Source of the DNA: CAYSCZ01 sp051155775
GTDB lineage: Bacteria; Bacteroidota; Bacteroidia; Cytophagales; Cyclobacteriaceae
Reading direction: 5' to 3'
Length of the DNA: 55,899 nucleotides
Assembly (NCBI GenBank): GCA_051155775.1
Contig: DAXETV010000001.1
Location: 1-55,899 of the forward strand
Positions 18,490-27,966 of this stretch are shown here, in pieces. A program made the translations under genes and the position numbers. The notes below the pieces were generated by a model. The model was not told the DNA's origin, did not search any database, and saw only the letters and a list, made by a program, of their open reading frames with translations. How positions within the stretch are numbered: position 1 is the stretch's first letter; every line of letters starts with the position of its first letter.

Positions 18490-18876
18490 ATGAGTTATTA
18501 TCACAAAAAGACTTTAACAGACATTTCATTTGAAAAAGCTATTGACCATGTGACGGAAGTATTGAAAAAAGAAGGTTTCGGAATCCTTACCGAAATTGAT
18601 ATCAAAGAAACCATGAAGAAAAAGCTTGACAAGGATTTCAGGCCTTATAAAATATTGGGTGCATGCAACCCACCTTTCGCCTACGAAGCCTTAACAGCTG
18701 AAGATAAGATAGGCGCCATGCTTCCCTGCAATGTAATTGTTCAGCAATTGGAAGACGGGGTAGAGGTAGCCGCTGTTGATCCAGTAGCTTCCATGCAAGC
18801 TGTAGAAAATGAAAAACTGGGACTCATAGCCGGTAAAGTTCAGCAGAGGTTAAAAGCAGTGGTTGATGGATTGTAA
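18490..18876 (+). CDS. DUF302 family protein
   Basis: A 128-residue soluble protein. The family pattern is clear: FEKAIDHVTEVLKKEGFGIL, then YKILGACNPPFAYEAL with the central Cys, and LPCNVIVQQ followed by AAVDP. DUF302 proteins are small alpha/beta proteins without a settled biochemical role; the conserved Cys residues suggest ligand or metal binding. It follows the S41 peptidase by 85 bp on the same strand and ends in a terminator. ATG start. Confidence 0.92.
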   Translation: MSYYHKKTLTDISFEKAIDHVTEVLKKEGFGILTEIDIKETMKKKLDKDFRPYKILGACNPPFAYEALTAEDKIGAMLPCNVIVQQLEDGVEVAAVDPVASMQAVENEKLGLIAGKVQQRLKAVVDGL

Positions 18877-18883
18877 TTCAGAA

Positions 18884-18922
18884 GGAAGCTATGAAATTAT
18901 CAACATACTAATTATAGCTTCC
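18884..18922 (+). terminator. Terminator after the DUF302 gene
   Basis: GGAAGCTAT (18884-18892) pairs perfectly with ATAGCTTCC (18914-18922) across a 21-nt loop and is followed by TAAATTTTTT. Confidence 0.6.
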
Positions 18923-19066
18923 TAAATTTTTTGCTTCTAATTACCAATTGCTTTGAATATTACCAGCACTATTTGATTAACTTTTCCCCTTTGTCTGTTG
19001 ATCGCTTTCTTCTGTTGGACAATTTTGAAATCTTCCTGGACGATATCAAAACATAATGATGGAAAC

Positions 19067-21295
19067 TTATAAGTTAAACCAGTGGGTGAGCTTGAATATT
19101 AGGGTGCGGTTTTTGGGGGCAAGGTTAAAATCGCCTACCATATTCTCCGTAGCATAATTATCCGTGTACACGATGAAGAGGTCTGATACCGGCTTGTATC
19201 GCCACTGAAAGCGGGCATTCAGGTTCATATTGTCTATCTGGCTGTTATATTGCAGGAAAGTGGTTAGAAATAGTTTTTTAGTCATGGTTATATCCAAGCG
19301 GGGACCCACAAGAAAGAGGTCAGCATCGTTTATGGGATCGGGCATCCTGAGATTATTGTAATTGAAAGTCATACTCAGCGCGCCATATGGCTGGAAACGC
19401 ATATTTAATTCGGATTCAAAACGAAAACGTTTTCCATTAAAAAATTCACCATAATTAGCCTCTATACCTGTTGATAACAGTTTACGGGTATCGGATTGAT
19501 ATTCTATGCCTAATGTATTGTAGGTGTAGGATGTATTGGCCAATAATTCTTCTCCGTCAGTGTTGGTGGGATCAAAGGGGTCTAGTAAGTAAGTGAATCG
19601 CTGAGTCATGGAAAATTCAAAACGTGAGGTGTTTTGAAAGCGCACATTATATCTTAGGGTATAACGGTGATCGGTTTTTCTCTGGTCATTCCAGAAATAC
19701 TCGGCATCAGCATTGATCCGATGGTTATTGACTGGGCCTGAGGTCATGAAAAAGGTATAACCAATCTCCGGGTTGATGCGATAAATGCCCGTACGGGGAA
19801 CAAACCCGGCACGCGCTTCATAATTATCACCAACGATTACATGCGCCCAGCTGAAGTTCCATGATTTTGAGTTATAACTTATCCAGCCAGAGTGAGCATA
19901 TTGTCCAGGTTGCGGGTTTTCATCAAACTCATGGTGGTAGAAGATCTTTCCATTCCATTTATTATCCCGGGACGCAATGTTGTAATCAATACCAAGGATA
20001 CGGTTGTAACTTGACGATGAAGTAATGGAAGTCTCATTATTGAGTGTATCGCGAAGGTTTTGACGGTTTACGAATATCAGGCCAACATTGGACCTGCTGA
20101 ACACTTTTCTCTGCGCTACAGCTACTGTATAATTCAGGCTTGGCAGGTTGATCTCTTCATCTTTAGCTGATTGCATATTCAGAAACCCGATTCTCCAGTT
20201 ATTATCTAGTTTTCCGCTTAGTCGCAAGCCGTATAAGATCCTGTTTTGGATGTTTTGTCCTGTGGAGGTATCGATGGCTACACCTATTCTGCGTGAGAAA
20301 AAAGGACGTGCTAATCCCGGATGCCCAAAGTCTGAGAATAAGTCCGCATTTTCCAGAAAGAACTGTCTACGCTCTGGGAAAAATATCTCAAAGCGCTGCA
20401 GGTTAGTCACTTGTCTGTCTACCTCCACTTGTGAGAAATCAGGGTTGATGGTCAGGTCCAGGTTCAGTGAAGGTCCGATAGCGATTTTTGCATCTGCGCC
20501 GCCCTCGAAATTAACGTCAGCCCCGGTTTGTGAATCATCTTCAAAATCCCTGGAAATATTAGAAGATATGTAAGGTATGATTGAAATATTTGATCCCGGC
20601 TTTTTCAGCGGCTTATCCCATTTCAATGGTCTGTTGAAGGCCAGGGATATGATACTAAAGTTTCTTGGGATGGGTGTCCAGGTTGAACGCTCAGCTGTTT
20701 CACTGTCAATCCTGTAGAAATTAACATTCCAGGTATCAATGCCTTCCTTGAACCGAAGGGTTTTGAAAGGGATGGCACCTTCCGCTATCCAGTAACCTTC
20801 ATATTTCTTTGCCTCTCCATACCATTTATTGTCCCAGGATAATGAAAGGTCATCACCGTTAGTGATCAGGCCTTCCCTTCTTACGCCAAAAGGATTGATG
20901 CCAAAAAAAAAGCCATTGGTATTATCCTGGAAAGTATCAAAGACCAGGCTTACGCCATCATTAGCTGACCCCCTGTAGTCCCTTCTCAATGATGGGGTTA
21001 CATATGTTCTGTCTTTGTTCTGGTTATACATTTTAGCGCTGAAGTATAAGTTATCTTCATCATAAGTCAACATCACCTCACTCTCAACCATAGCATTGAT
21101 AGAGTCAAAAGGGAAGTACTCGGTGAAGCCGGTGGCAACATCCGCGTTTGCCCAATCAGGTTCAGACAATATACCATCCAGTTTGATTTGTCCTTTTGCT
21201 TTCTTTATGGAATAGTGCTCATCATGCTGTGCAAAAATTATTTGGAAATTTCCAATAAAAAGGAGAAGTATTATGATCTTTAATATTCTTTGCAA
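19067..21295 (-). CDS. DUF5916 outer-membrane-like protein with CBM9-type N-terminal domain
   Basis: A 742-residue protein with a signal peptide (about 1-22, ending IIFAQ). Residues about 30-215 form a family-9 carbohydrate-binding-like domain (KLDGILSEPDWANADVA, YDEDNLYFSAKMYNQ, GVSLVFDTFQDN). The remaining 500 residues are a beta-rich DUF5916 region with alternating aromatic strands and a C-terminal LTHWFNL ending, as in outer-membrane beta-barrels. A role in binding or passing an outside ligand is plausible but unproven. The start is TTG; no ATG precedes the signal peptide. Confidence 0.88.
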   Translation of the reverse strand: MQRILKIIILLLFIGNFQIIFAQHDEHYSIKKAKGQIKLDGILSEPDWANADVATGFTEYFPFDSINAMVESEVMLTYDEDNLYFSAKMYNQNKDRTYVTPSLRRDYRGSANDGVSLVFDTFQDNTNGFFFGINPFGVRREGLITNGDDLSLSWDNKWYGEAKKYEGYWIAEGAIPFKTLRFKEGIDTWNVNFYRIDSETAERSTWTPIPRNFSIISLAFNRPLKWDKPLKKPGSNISIIPYISSNISRDFEDDSQTGADVNFEGGADAKIAIGPSLNLDLTINPDFSQVEVDRQVTNLQRFEIFFPERRQFFLENADLFSDFGHPGLARPFFSRRIGVAIDTSTGQNIQNRILYGLRLSGKLDNNWRIGFLNMQSAKDEEINLPSLNYTVAVAQRKVFSRSNVGLIFVNRQNLRDTLNNETSITSSSSYNRILGIDYNIASRDNKWNGKIFYHHEFDENPQPGQYAHSGWISYNSKSWNFSWAHVIVGDNYEARAGFVPRTGIYRINPEIGYTFFMTSGPVNNHRINADAEYFWNDQRKTDHRYTLRYNVRFQNTSRFEFSMTQRFTYLLDPFDPTNTDGEELLANTSYTYNTLGIEYQSDTRKLLSTGIEANYGEFFNGKRFRFESELNMRFQPYGALSMTFNYNNLRMPDPINDADLFLVGPRLDITMTKKLFLTTFLQYNSQIDNMNLNARFQWRYKPVSDLFIVYTDNYATENMVGDFNLAPKNRTLIFKLTHWFNL

Positions 21296-21347
21296 GCCCT
21301 TATTAAAATATAAATAGACTAAAAAACTGTCTTTTCACCCAATAAAA

Positions 21348-21372
21348 AAGCCGCCTAAGTTACAGACGGCTT
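21348..21372 (-). terminator. Terminator of the Fe-S/FAD operon
   Basis: AAGCCGCC (21348-21355) pairs with GACGGCTT (21365-21372) with one mismatch and a 9-nt loop. On the minus strand it is followed by TTTTTTATT. It lies 49 bp after the stop codon of the membrane Fe-S gene. Confidence 0.7.
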
Positions 21373-21420
21373 GCAATGATAGATATACAACCAATATTTT
21401 ACTGCAAAAGTTATATGAAT

Positions 21421-23388
21421 TTAGTTCTCCACGGTCACCTTGTTACCGATGGTAATGGGTTTGCCGAATCTTCCTTTCTCATCCTTATTTTCAAGGTTTA
21501 ATACGCCTCTTGGACAAACTGCTGAACATATTCCACAGCCAACACATGAAGACCGGATAATATTTTGTCCGCGCTGCGCGTACCACCTGACATCGATTCC
21601 CATTTCACAATAGGTTGAGCAATTACCACAGCTAATGCATTGACCGCCATTGGTGGTAATCCTGAATCTAGATTTAAACCGTTGAACCAAACCCAAATAT
21701 GCGGCCAAAGGACATCCAAACCTGCACCAAACCCGGTTGCCCATAAATGGATAAAATCCTGTACCCACAACACCGGCAAATCCAGCACCGATATAGAATC
21801 CGTACCACTCTTTTACCGTCGTACTTTTAAATTCAACCATTGTTGAACCTTCGGTAAAGAATCCATATAATAAAGATACAATGATTAACCCACCAAAGGC
21901 CAGTACATTGTTTAAGACTTTTTTTGAAGGTATTTTTGGAAATAGCTTGTTATGATATCTGTAAAATCCCGCTCCCAGTAAAATGACCAGTCCGATCAAT
22001 AGCCAACGGCTGGCGGAAAAAGCCAGGGAACTTCCGCTAAAATATGTATAGAGTACCATGGCCGTCATCAGTACTGCAAATACTAAAACACTGTGAATGA
22101 TGACCCGCTCTATTTGCCAGGCAGGCAAAGATTTGTCGGATAGTTGTCGATAGGGATCACCCAATGTCTCTGCCAGACCTCCACATCCACAAACCCATGA
22201 GCAATACCAGCGCTTACCGAAAAAGTAAACAAATACCGGAACCCCTATAATGATCAGGCCAATACCCCAACCCAGCATAAATATACCAAGCGTCCCATTT
22301 TGGATTAATCCGTTAAGGCTGGAAGCGAAAAAGAAGTCATAATCTAATGGCCAGATGTTCTTAAAATCAAAGTAGGGCTGATTGAGCCGAAGCAGGATTT
22401 CCGGGATCAGAAAAGCAAGGGCTGTTTGGAAAAACATAACCGAGAACGTGCGGGTGACCTGATATTTACTATGTCTGTAGTGTATGATCATGCGAACGCC
22501 CATCACCAAAATACAAAGCGTGTATATAAATCCATATAGGAAGAACCTGCCGGCTTCTGCGTTTTTTAGAGTGTAACTTACCGGATCCACCATAATGATC
22601 CAGGAGGTCATGTATTCAGGATAAAAATACAGGATGATATAAAATAGGATTAAGAAGGTGCCTGTGGCTATCCCTAGCCATCCCCTGTTCTTCATCACGC
22701 TGAAAAAAATACCATTGTTTTTGATGCCGGGTGGACCTTCTAGTTTTACTTTAGGGATAAGAAACATGGCTGCTCCGGCAATACAAAAAACATAGGTCAG
22801 GATAATAAAAAGTGTGGGATTGTCATCCACGGGGCCGATGGATGAATCTTTGGTTAATGAATATTTTAAATTTTTGATTTGGTACTTGTCAAAACCTTTT
22901 TCTCCGATGATACTATACTTAGCAATGTTATTGGCGATGGTGGTAATTTGTTTTTTAAGTTCAGCTTCATTGGAGAAAGTTCTTCCATCCAGCCAAGAAC
23001 CATAGTCCCTGAATTTTTGAAGCTTGTATGCTCCGTTTTCTGTAGAGCTGTCGAAAATCTTGTCTAGTGTGCCTAGCTGAAATTTTTCTTTATTTTCAGT
23101 TGTGATTTTATTTATTTCTTCTGCTGATAATCCATATTTTTTGATCTGCCGACTATTTACTTCACTAAATGCCGCTTTCAATTTGGATACAAAGGTGAAG
23201 TTTGAGTTGAAAGTCCGGTTAACCAAAGGATTAGCTACGGCTTCAAAAGCCTCAACTTTTGTTTTATCTAAAATATTAGCAGATATAATGTCATAAGTCA
23301 ACATGTATCGCGGCAAGAAGAAACTTGCCAGAAATATTGTAAATCCTAATAAGAAAAGGATTAATCCTGCTTTTTGTATGATTCTCAT
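21421..23388 (-). CDS. Membrane-bound 4Fe-4S protein, NapH/NosR/CcoG-like core with a long N-terminal domain
   Basis: A 655-residue protein. The first helix (about 5-27) is followed by a soluble, mostly charged domain up to about 190, then at least nine membrane helices. Two motifs of the NapH/NosR type lie between helices (WYCSWVCGCGG and WCRFGCPLAAYLG), and two ferredoxin-type [4Fe-4S] motifs are at the C-terminus (CISCGNCSTYCEMG and CVGCGICSAVCPRG). Such proteins carry electrons across or along the inner membrane. The start codon overlaps the upstream FAD oxidoreductase by four bases. No nitrate, nitrous-oxide or oxidase genes are near, so the electron acceptor is unknown. Confidence 0.85.
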   Translation of the reverse strand: MRIIQKAGLILFLLGFTIFLASFFLPRYMLTYDIISANILDKTKVEAFEAVANPLVNRTFNSNFTFVSKLKAAFSEVNSRQIKKYGLSAEEINKITTENKEKFQLGTLDKIFDSSTENGAYKLQKFRDYGSWLDGRTFSNEAELKKQITTIANNIAKYSIIGEKGFDKYQIKNLKYSLTKDSSIGPVDDNPTLFIILTYVFCIAGAAMFLIPKVKLEGPPGIKNNGIFFSVMKNRGWLGIATGTFLILFYIILYFYPEYMTSWIIMVDPVSYTLKNAEAGRFFLYGFIYTLCILVMGVRMIIHYRHSKYQVTRTFSVMFFQTALAFLIPEILLRLNQPYFDFKNIWPLDYDFFFASSLNGLIQNGTLGIFMLGWGIGLIIIGVPVFVYFFGKRWYCSWVCGCGGLAETLGDPYRQLSDKSLPAWQIERVIIHSVLVFAVLMTAMVLYTYFSGSSLAFSASRWLLIGLVILLGAGFYRYHNKLFPKIPSKKVLNNVLAFGGLIIVSLLYGFFTEGSTMVEFKSTTVKEWYGFYIGAGFAGVVGTGFYPFMGNRVWCRFGCPLAAYLGLVQRFKSRFRITTNGGQCISCGNCSTYCEMGIDVRWYAQRGQNIIRSSCVGCGICSAVCPRGVLNLENKDEKGRFGKPITIGNKVTVEN

Positions 23389-24722
23389 GAGAATATTCTT
23401 TCTAAGATGGTTTTCTTTCTAATATTTATGGGTTTATCGGGAAATTGCTGGTTGTATTTTTCCTGAATCAAATCATCGTATAATGTGAAAAATTCAGGGT
23501 CAAAGTAGGCTTTCTTTAAGTTTTCGATGATGTATGCAAGTTCTTTTTTTTCATTAAGCCAATTATTCCATACTTCATGTCGCATCCTAATGCCAAATAG
23601 GTTTACACCATTTACTACCCTGGTATCTTTGTCAAAAACTATTTTTATGCATTTTTTACCGTCTTGGTGTTCCCAATAAAATTTGTCCTCGTTTTGGTTT
23701 AGTTTACCCCCTACCGTTCCGTAAGTCTGATACTCTATGTCCAGAAACTTTGCCGAATTGAACCAAAGATCCGGTTGGTAGGCTGTTTTCTTTCCGGTTA
23801 ATGTTAATGCTAAGGTCTCCCCCATAATCCTGCCTGTGTACCATACCTGCTCTACCGGCCTTCTACCTGCCGGTGGGTTTTTATGCTGTACGCAATCGCC
23901 ACAGGCATATACATCTGGGATATTAGTTTCAAGATATTCATTGACCAAAATACCTTTTTGTGTTTCCAGCCCGGTATTTTTCAGAAAGTCAATTTTTGGA
24001 TGAACACCTGCCGTCAGGCCTACAAACTGGCATTCAATATGTTCACCATCTTTGGTGATGATTTCTTTAACCCTGCCATCTGCGTCAGGTAAAATTTCCT
24101 GTAGTTCAGTGGATAATCGAAGATCAATGTGATGTTCCCTGATATGCCTGTTTATTAGTTCAGACTCTTCATTGGGGAGCACATTGTTCCAAAAACTACT
24201 TTCACGAACCAGCATGGCTACCTTAATCCCCCTTGATTGAAACATCTCAGCCATTTCTATGCCTATTAGCCCTCCTCCGATGATAACGGCCCTGGTCGTG
24301 CCTTTTGAATATTCCTCCATGTATTCGAGGTCTTGATAACTATAAAGGCCACTAACACCTTTGAGGTCTTGTCCGGGCCATCCAAACTTATTTGGTTCGC
24401 TCCCTACTGCCAGTACCAAATTATCATAAGGCATTTCTTCATCGTTATCAAAGAATAAAACCTTCCGTCCGAAATCGATATTTTTGACCCACCCTCGCTT
24501 TAGTTTAATGTCATTTTTCTCCCAGAACCAATCCTCATAGGGCTTGGTATGGCGATATTCCATGTGTCCCATGTAGATATACATTAGTGCTGTTCTTGAG
24601 AAAAAATGGTCTGTTTCGTTTGAAACTATAGTGATTGGATTATCGCTGCGCTTTCTGATATGCCTTGCTGTTGAAACGCCAGAGATTCCATTTCCCAGAA
24701 TTATTATTTTATCCATGCTCAT
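23385..24722 (-). CDS. NAD(P)/FAD-dependent oxidoreductase, partner of the membrane Fe-S protein
   Basis: A 445-residue pyridine-nucleotide-disulfide-type flavoprotein. The FAD-binding loop is GNGISGVSTA (9-18 region), the NAD(P)-binding loop GGGLIGIEMAEM is near residue 150, and the second FAD motif VYACGDC lies near residue 273. There is no redox-active CxxC, so it is of the ferredoxin-reductase/NirB-like type rather than a disulfide reductase. It precedes and overlaps the membrane Fe-S gene, implying a fixed partnership in which NAD(P)H electrons go into the membrane clusters, or the reverse. ATG at 24722, with another at 24716. Confidence 0.88.
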   Translation of the reverse strand: MSMDKIIILGNGISGVSTARHIRKRSDNPITIVSNETDHFFSRTALMYIYMGHMEYRHTKPYEDWFWEKNDIKLKRGWVKNIDFGRKVLFFDNDEEMPYDNLVLAVGSEPNKFGWPGQDLKGVSGLYSYQDLEYMEEYSKGTTRAVIIGGGLIGIEMAEMFQSRGIKVAMLVRESSFWNNVLPNEESELINRHIREHHIDLRLSTELQEILPDADGRVKEIITKDGEHIECQFVGLTAGVHPKIDFLKNTGLETQKGILVNEYLETNIPDVYACGDCVQHKNPPAGRRPVEQVWYTGRIMGETLALTLTGKKTAYQPDLWFNSAKFLDIEYQTYGTVGGKLNQNEDKFYWEHQDGKKCIKIVFDKDTRVVNGVNLFGIRMRHEVWNNWLNEKKELAYIIENLKKAYFDPEFFTLYDDLIQEKYNQQFPDKPINIRKKTILERIFS

Positions 24723-24835
24723 ATCATACGATTACTCGAATATAACATCATTGATGTTACTCACTATGTATCATGCCTGACATAAATCCCCGGTCTTTAG
24801 AAAATACAATGCCGTTAAAACCATAAGTAAATTTA

Positions 24836-25558
24836 ATGATGATGATACATAAGATAAGCTTGTTGTTATTTCTATTTTCTAGTACATTTTTAAAGGCCGT
24901 AGCCGCTGACACCTTTTTCGAAAAAACAGATAATTTCCTATCAAAGTATGTGGACGATGGAAGCGTGGATTACCAATCAATTAAAAATAATCCTGAGCTA
25001 TTGAATCTTCTGATTGAGATGATTGCTTCAATTGATTTAGAAGACAAACCAGGCAATTTTATCAAAGCCTTTTATATAAACGCCTACAATCTTCTGGTGA
25101 TTAAGCAGGTGGTAGACAGATATCCCATTAATAATCCATTAAGTGTAGAAGGATTTTTCGATGGAATAACCCATAAAGTAGCAGGAGAGGAACTAACACT
25201 GGATCAGGTAGAGAAAGAAAAAAATCTAAAAGTATTTAAGGATGAAAGGGTTCATTTCGCTGTGGTATGCGCTGCACTTGGTTGTCCTCCTTTAGCAGCT
25301 TTTGCGTATTTCCCGGATAATGTCAACGAAAAGCTCGAAGAGCGAACACGCCATACCTTAAATTCGGACTACTTTATCAGGGATAGAGGAAATAACTTAG
25401 AGCTATCAAAAATTTTCGACTGGTATCGATCAGATTTTTTGCGTGAAAGCGAATCAATCATTGCCTATATAAATCAATACAGGAATGATAAGATTGCTAA
25501 GGATGCGAAGGTTGATTATTATGAGTACGATTGGTCATTAAACAAGCAGGAAGATTGA
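24836..25558 (+). CDS. DUF547 domain protein, exported
   Basis: A 240-residue protein with a signal peptide (about 1-24). The DUF547 hallmarks are AFYINAYNLLVIKQVV, the Pro-rich block VCAALGCPPL and the C-terminal LSKIFDWYRSDF. The fold resembles thiol-dependent transglutaminase-like or peptidase-like domains, and the Cys in ALGCPP is a candidate active-site residue, but no reaction is established for the family. It diverges from the FAD oxidoreductase and ends 2 bp before meaB on the opposite strand. Confidence 0.9.
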   Translation: MMMIHKISLLLFLFSSTFLKAVAADTFFEKTDNFLSKYVDDGSVDYQSIKNNPELLNLLIEMIASIDLEDKPGNFIKAFYINAYNLLVIKQVVDRYPINNPLSVEGFFDGITHKVAGEELTLDQVEKEKNLKVFKDERVHFAVVCAALGCPPLAAFAYFPDNVNEKLEERTRHTLNSDYFIRDRGNNLELSKIFDWYRSDFLRESESIIAYINQYRNDKIAKDAKVDYYEYDWSLNKQED

Positions 25559-25560
25559 TA

Positions 25561-26538
25561 TCAGTTTTCTTCAAACAACTGATGAACTGCTTTTTTTACC
25601 GTTATCTCTTTCCTGATAATTGAATTTCTCAATGATTGCATCTTTGCCAGGTTATTTTTATTGTCATGAAAGTCATTAATAAGCTTTTGACGAATCAGCT
25701 CTTCAAACCATGATAAATATTGTTTATCCCGGTTGGGGTAAAAAAGGTTATTTTCCTTAAATAATTTCTCATATTCTTCGACTGTATTTAAGATTTCTTC
25801 AATACCATGATCGTTGATAGAGCTACAGGAGCGTACCTTTGTTTCCCATAAATGATCCGCTCTTGGCAACAAGTTGATAATTTTATTAAAAGTAGCGATT
25901 GCTTTATTTACTGCCGGTAAATTCTCACCATCAGCTTTATTAACTACTATAGCATCAGCCATCTCCATTATTCCTCTTTTCATGCCCTGCAGGTCATCAC
26001 CGGCACCCGCAAGCATTAATAGTAAGAAAAAGTCGACCATACCTTTAACAGCCGTTTCGGACTGTCCGACCCCTACAGTTTCAATAATTATAAAATCATA
26101 ACCTGCAGCTTCAAACAGCAACATTACCTCTCTCGTTCTTTGTGCCACGCCACCAAGCGTATTCCCTGTTGGGCTGGGTCTGATAAATACTTTTGGGTGT
26201 GTGGATAAGTAAGACATTCTCGTTTTATCACCAAGAATACTGCCTTTGGTAAGCGAACTGGAAGGATCAATAGATAAAATGGCCAATTTATGATCTTTAA
26301 CAATTTTTTTTCCTATAGCATCAATGAAGGTGCTCTTCCCAACGCCAGGGACACCGGTTATCCCCAGCCTGAATGAATGTCCGGTCTTATCTACGAGTTT
26401 ATCAATTATTTTGTCAGCCAACAGGTTATCATCCGTTAACTTACTTTCCAATAATGTAATGGCTTTACTTACTATCAACCTGTTTTGGTTGATAATACCA
26501 TCAACGTATTCATTAATCTTTAATCTTTTTTTTGCCAT
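25561..26538 (-). CDS. meaB: MeaB-type GTPase (methylmalonyl-CoA mutase chaperone)
   Basis: A 325-residue G3E GTPase. The P-loop GVPGVGKS is at 62-69. SIDPSSSLTKGSILGDKTRM is the characteristic MeaB/ArgK switch region, IIETVGVGQSE is the Walker B equivalent and VNKADGEN the base-recognition motif. MeaB loads and protects the cobalamin cofactor of methylmalonyl-CoA mutase. The mutase genes are not in the window, so partner pairing must be elsewhere in the genome. Full length. Confidence 0.95.
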   Translation of the reverse strand: MAKKRLKINEYVDGIINQNRLIVSKAITLLESKLTDDNLLADKIIDKLVDKTGHSFRLGITGVPGVGKSTFIDAIGKKIVKDHKLAILSIDPSSSLTKGSILGDKTRMSYLSTHPKVFIRPSPTGNTLGGVAQRTREVMLLFEAAGYDFIIIETVGVGQSETAVKGMVDFFLLLMLAGAGDDLQGMKRGIMEMADAIVVNKADGENLPAVNKAIATFNKIINLLPRADHLWETKVRSCSSINDHGIEEILNTVEEYEKLFKENNLFYPNRDKQYLSWFEELIRQKLINDFHDNKNNLAKMQSLRNSIIRKEITVKKAVHQLFEEN

Positions 26539-26571
26539 ACCCTATAAAAAATGCATTTTACATAGATAAAA

Positions 26572-26601
26572 TTGATTTTTTCGAATATTAAGTTATCTTT
26601 G
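26572..26601 (+). promoter_or_regulatory. Bacteroidota-type promoter of the CHASE2 gene
   Basis: TTG (26572-26574), a 19-bp spacer and TATCTTTG (26594-26601) match the TTG-N19-TANNTTTG consensus exactly. The start codon is 60 bp further on. Confidence 0.75.
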
Positions 26602-26661
26602 CATTAAATTACTTAATGCGCTATTTATATTTGGTTATTCCTAAAGTAACCGACAATAAAC

Positions 26662-27909
26662 ATGTTTAAAAAATTTTGGTTAGACACGATTTTGGCTACT
26701 ATCTTCATTTTTGGTTTGATGGGGCTTTTTTCAAGTGTAACGGCATTTAAGATATTCGAACTTTTTGATCCTATTGGGGATGCACTCGCCGATGTAAGGA
26801 TCACAGATGTTGTTTTTTCCCAACTCAGAGAAGATCCTGTTGCAGAAGAGGATATTGTGCTGGTAAATATCGGTATTGAACCACGGGCCGGGATAGCCAC
26901 TATGTTGCAAATAATTAATGCGTACAATCCAAAAGTAATCGGAGTTGATACTTTTTTTTCTATTCCAAAAGACTCTTTAGGCGATGCCCTTTTGGAGGAG
27001 GCGCTTGCACAAATTGAAAACCTGGTTTTGGTAACCAAACTTGAGTTGTATAATGAAGAAACTGAGCAATTTGACTCATTGCTTCATTCTTTGCCTCGTT
27101 TTTCAAGGCACGCGGATGCCGAGGCATTTGCTAATCTCATAACTGGCGCCCAACAGCAAGATCAGCTTAAAACATGCCGCACTTTTACGCCTAAAGAAAT
27201 TGCAAAAGACGAATATCAAGTTGCTTTTGGTGTGAAACTTGCTGAGTATTTATCCCAGAAAAAAGTTGACAAGTTTATAAACAGGAATAATGATATTGAA
27301 ACCATCAATTTCAGGGGCAATGTGCTTGACTATGGGGCCACAAATTTCGGGAATAAGTATTTTGCACTGGACGTAGATGATGTTTATTCAGAAAACTTTC
27401 TTCCTGATATCATTGAAGATAAGATTATTATATTTTGTTTTCTTGGAAATTATATTGGTGATCAGTTGTCAACAGAGGATAAGTTTATCACACCATTAAA
27501 TAAAGTATATGCAGGAAGAACCAAGCCGGATATGTTTGGTGGTGTTATTCACGCCAACATCGTTTCAATGATCCTTAATGAAGATTACGTTGATAGGATG
27601 GATGAAGTAACCGCAGTAATAGTGGCCATTATATTTTGTTTTTTAAACGTCGTATTGTTTTCTGTAATATATAAGCGTATACCCAAGTGGTATGACGGTG
27701 TAACAAAACTTTTCCAGGTGTTTGAATTAATCGGTTTATCAATTTTGATCGTATACTTCTTTCATTGGTTTAGTTATGAATTAAACCTGACACTTGCCTT
27801 GGCTGCAATAGCGCTAAGTGGTGACTCGCTGGAAGTGTATTACGGTGTGGTTAAAAACTTAACATCGAAACAAGGAAGAAAAGAATTACTTAAAATAAAT
27901 AAATTGTAA
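26662..27909 (+). CDS. CHASE2-domain membrane sensor without a visible output domain
   Basis: A 415-residue protein: one N-terminal membrane helix (about 8-28), a large extracytoplasmic CHASE2 domain (about 40-310) and three C-terminal helices (about 317-390) with a short cytoplasmic tail. The CHASE2 pattern is seen in EEDIVLVNIGI, INAYNPKVIGVDTFF and GRTKPDMFGGVIHANIVSMI. CHASE2 normally heads histidine kinases, cyclases or CHAT-linked proteins, but here only about 25 residues follow the last helix. Signal transfer may therefore involve the FecR-like protein encoded next. ATG start 60 bp after a strong promoter match. Confidence 0.87.
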   Translation: MFKKFWLDTILATIFIFGLMGLFSSVTAFKIFELFDPIGDALADVRITDVVFSQLREDPVAEEDIVLVNIGIEPRAGIATMLQIINAYNPKVIGVDTFFSIPKDSLGDALLEEALAQIENLVLVTKLELYNEETEQFDSLLHSLPRFSRHADAEAFANLITGAQQQDQLKTCRTFTPKEIAKDEYQVAFGVKLAEYLSQKKVDKFINRNNDIETINFRGNVLDYGATNFGNKYFALDVDDVYSENFLPDIIEDKIIIFCFLGNYIGDQLSTEDKFITPLNKVYAGRTKPDMFGGVIHANIVSMILNEDYVDRMDEVTAVIVAIIFCFLNVVLFSVIYKRIPKWYDGVTKLFQVFELIGLSILIVYFFHWFSYELNLTLALAAIALSGDSLEVYYGVVKNLTSKQGRKELLKINKL

Positions 27910-27914
27910 CTTTG
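27886..27914 (+). promoter_or_regulatory. Candidate promoter of the FecR-like gene
   Basis: TTA (27886-27888), an 18-bp spacer and TAACTTTG (27907-27914), which fits TANNTTTG. The -7 element overlaps the CHASE2 stop codon, and the next start codon is 53 bp downstream, so the second gene may have its own promoter besides read-through. Confidence 0.5.
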
Positions 27915-27966
27915 TTTATTCATATAAAAATGTAGTATATTAATATTTTAATTCATATATATAGTC

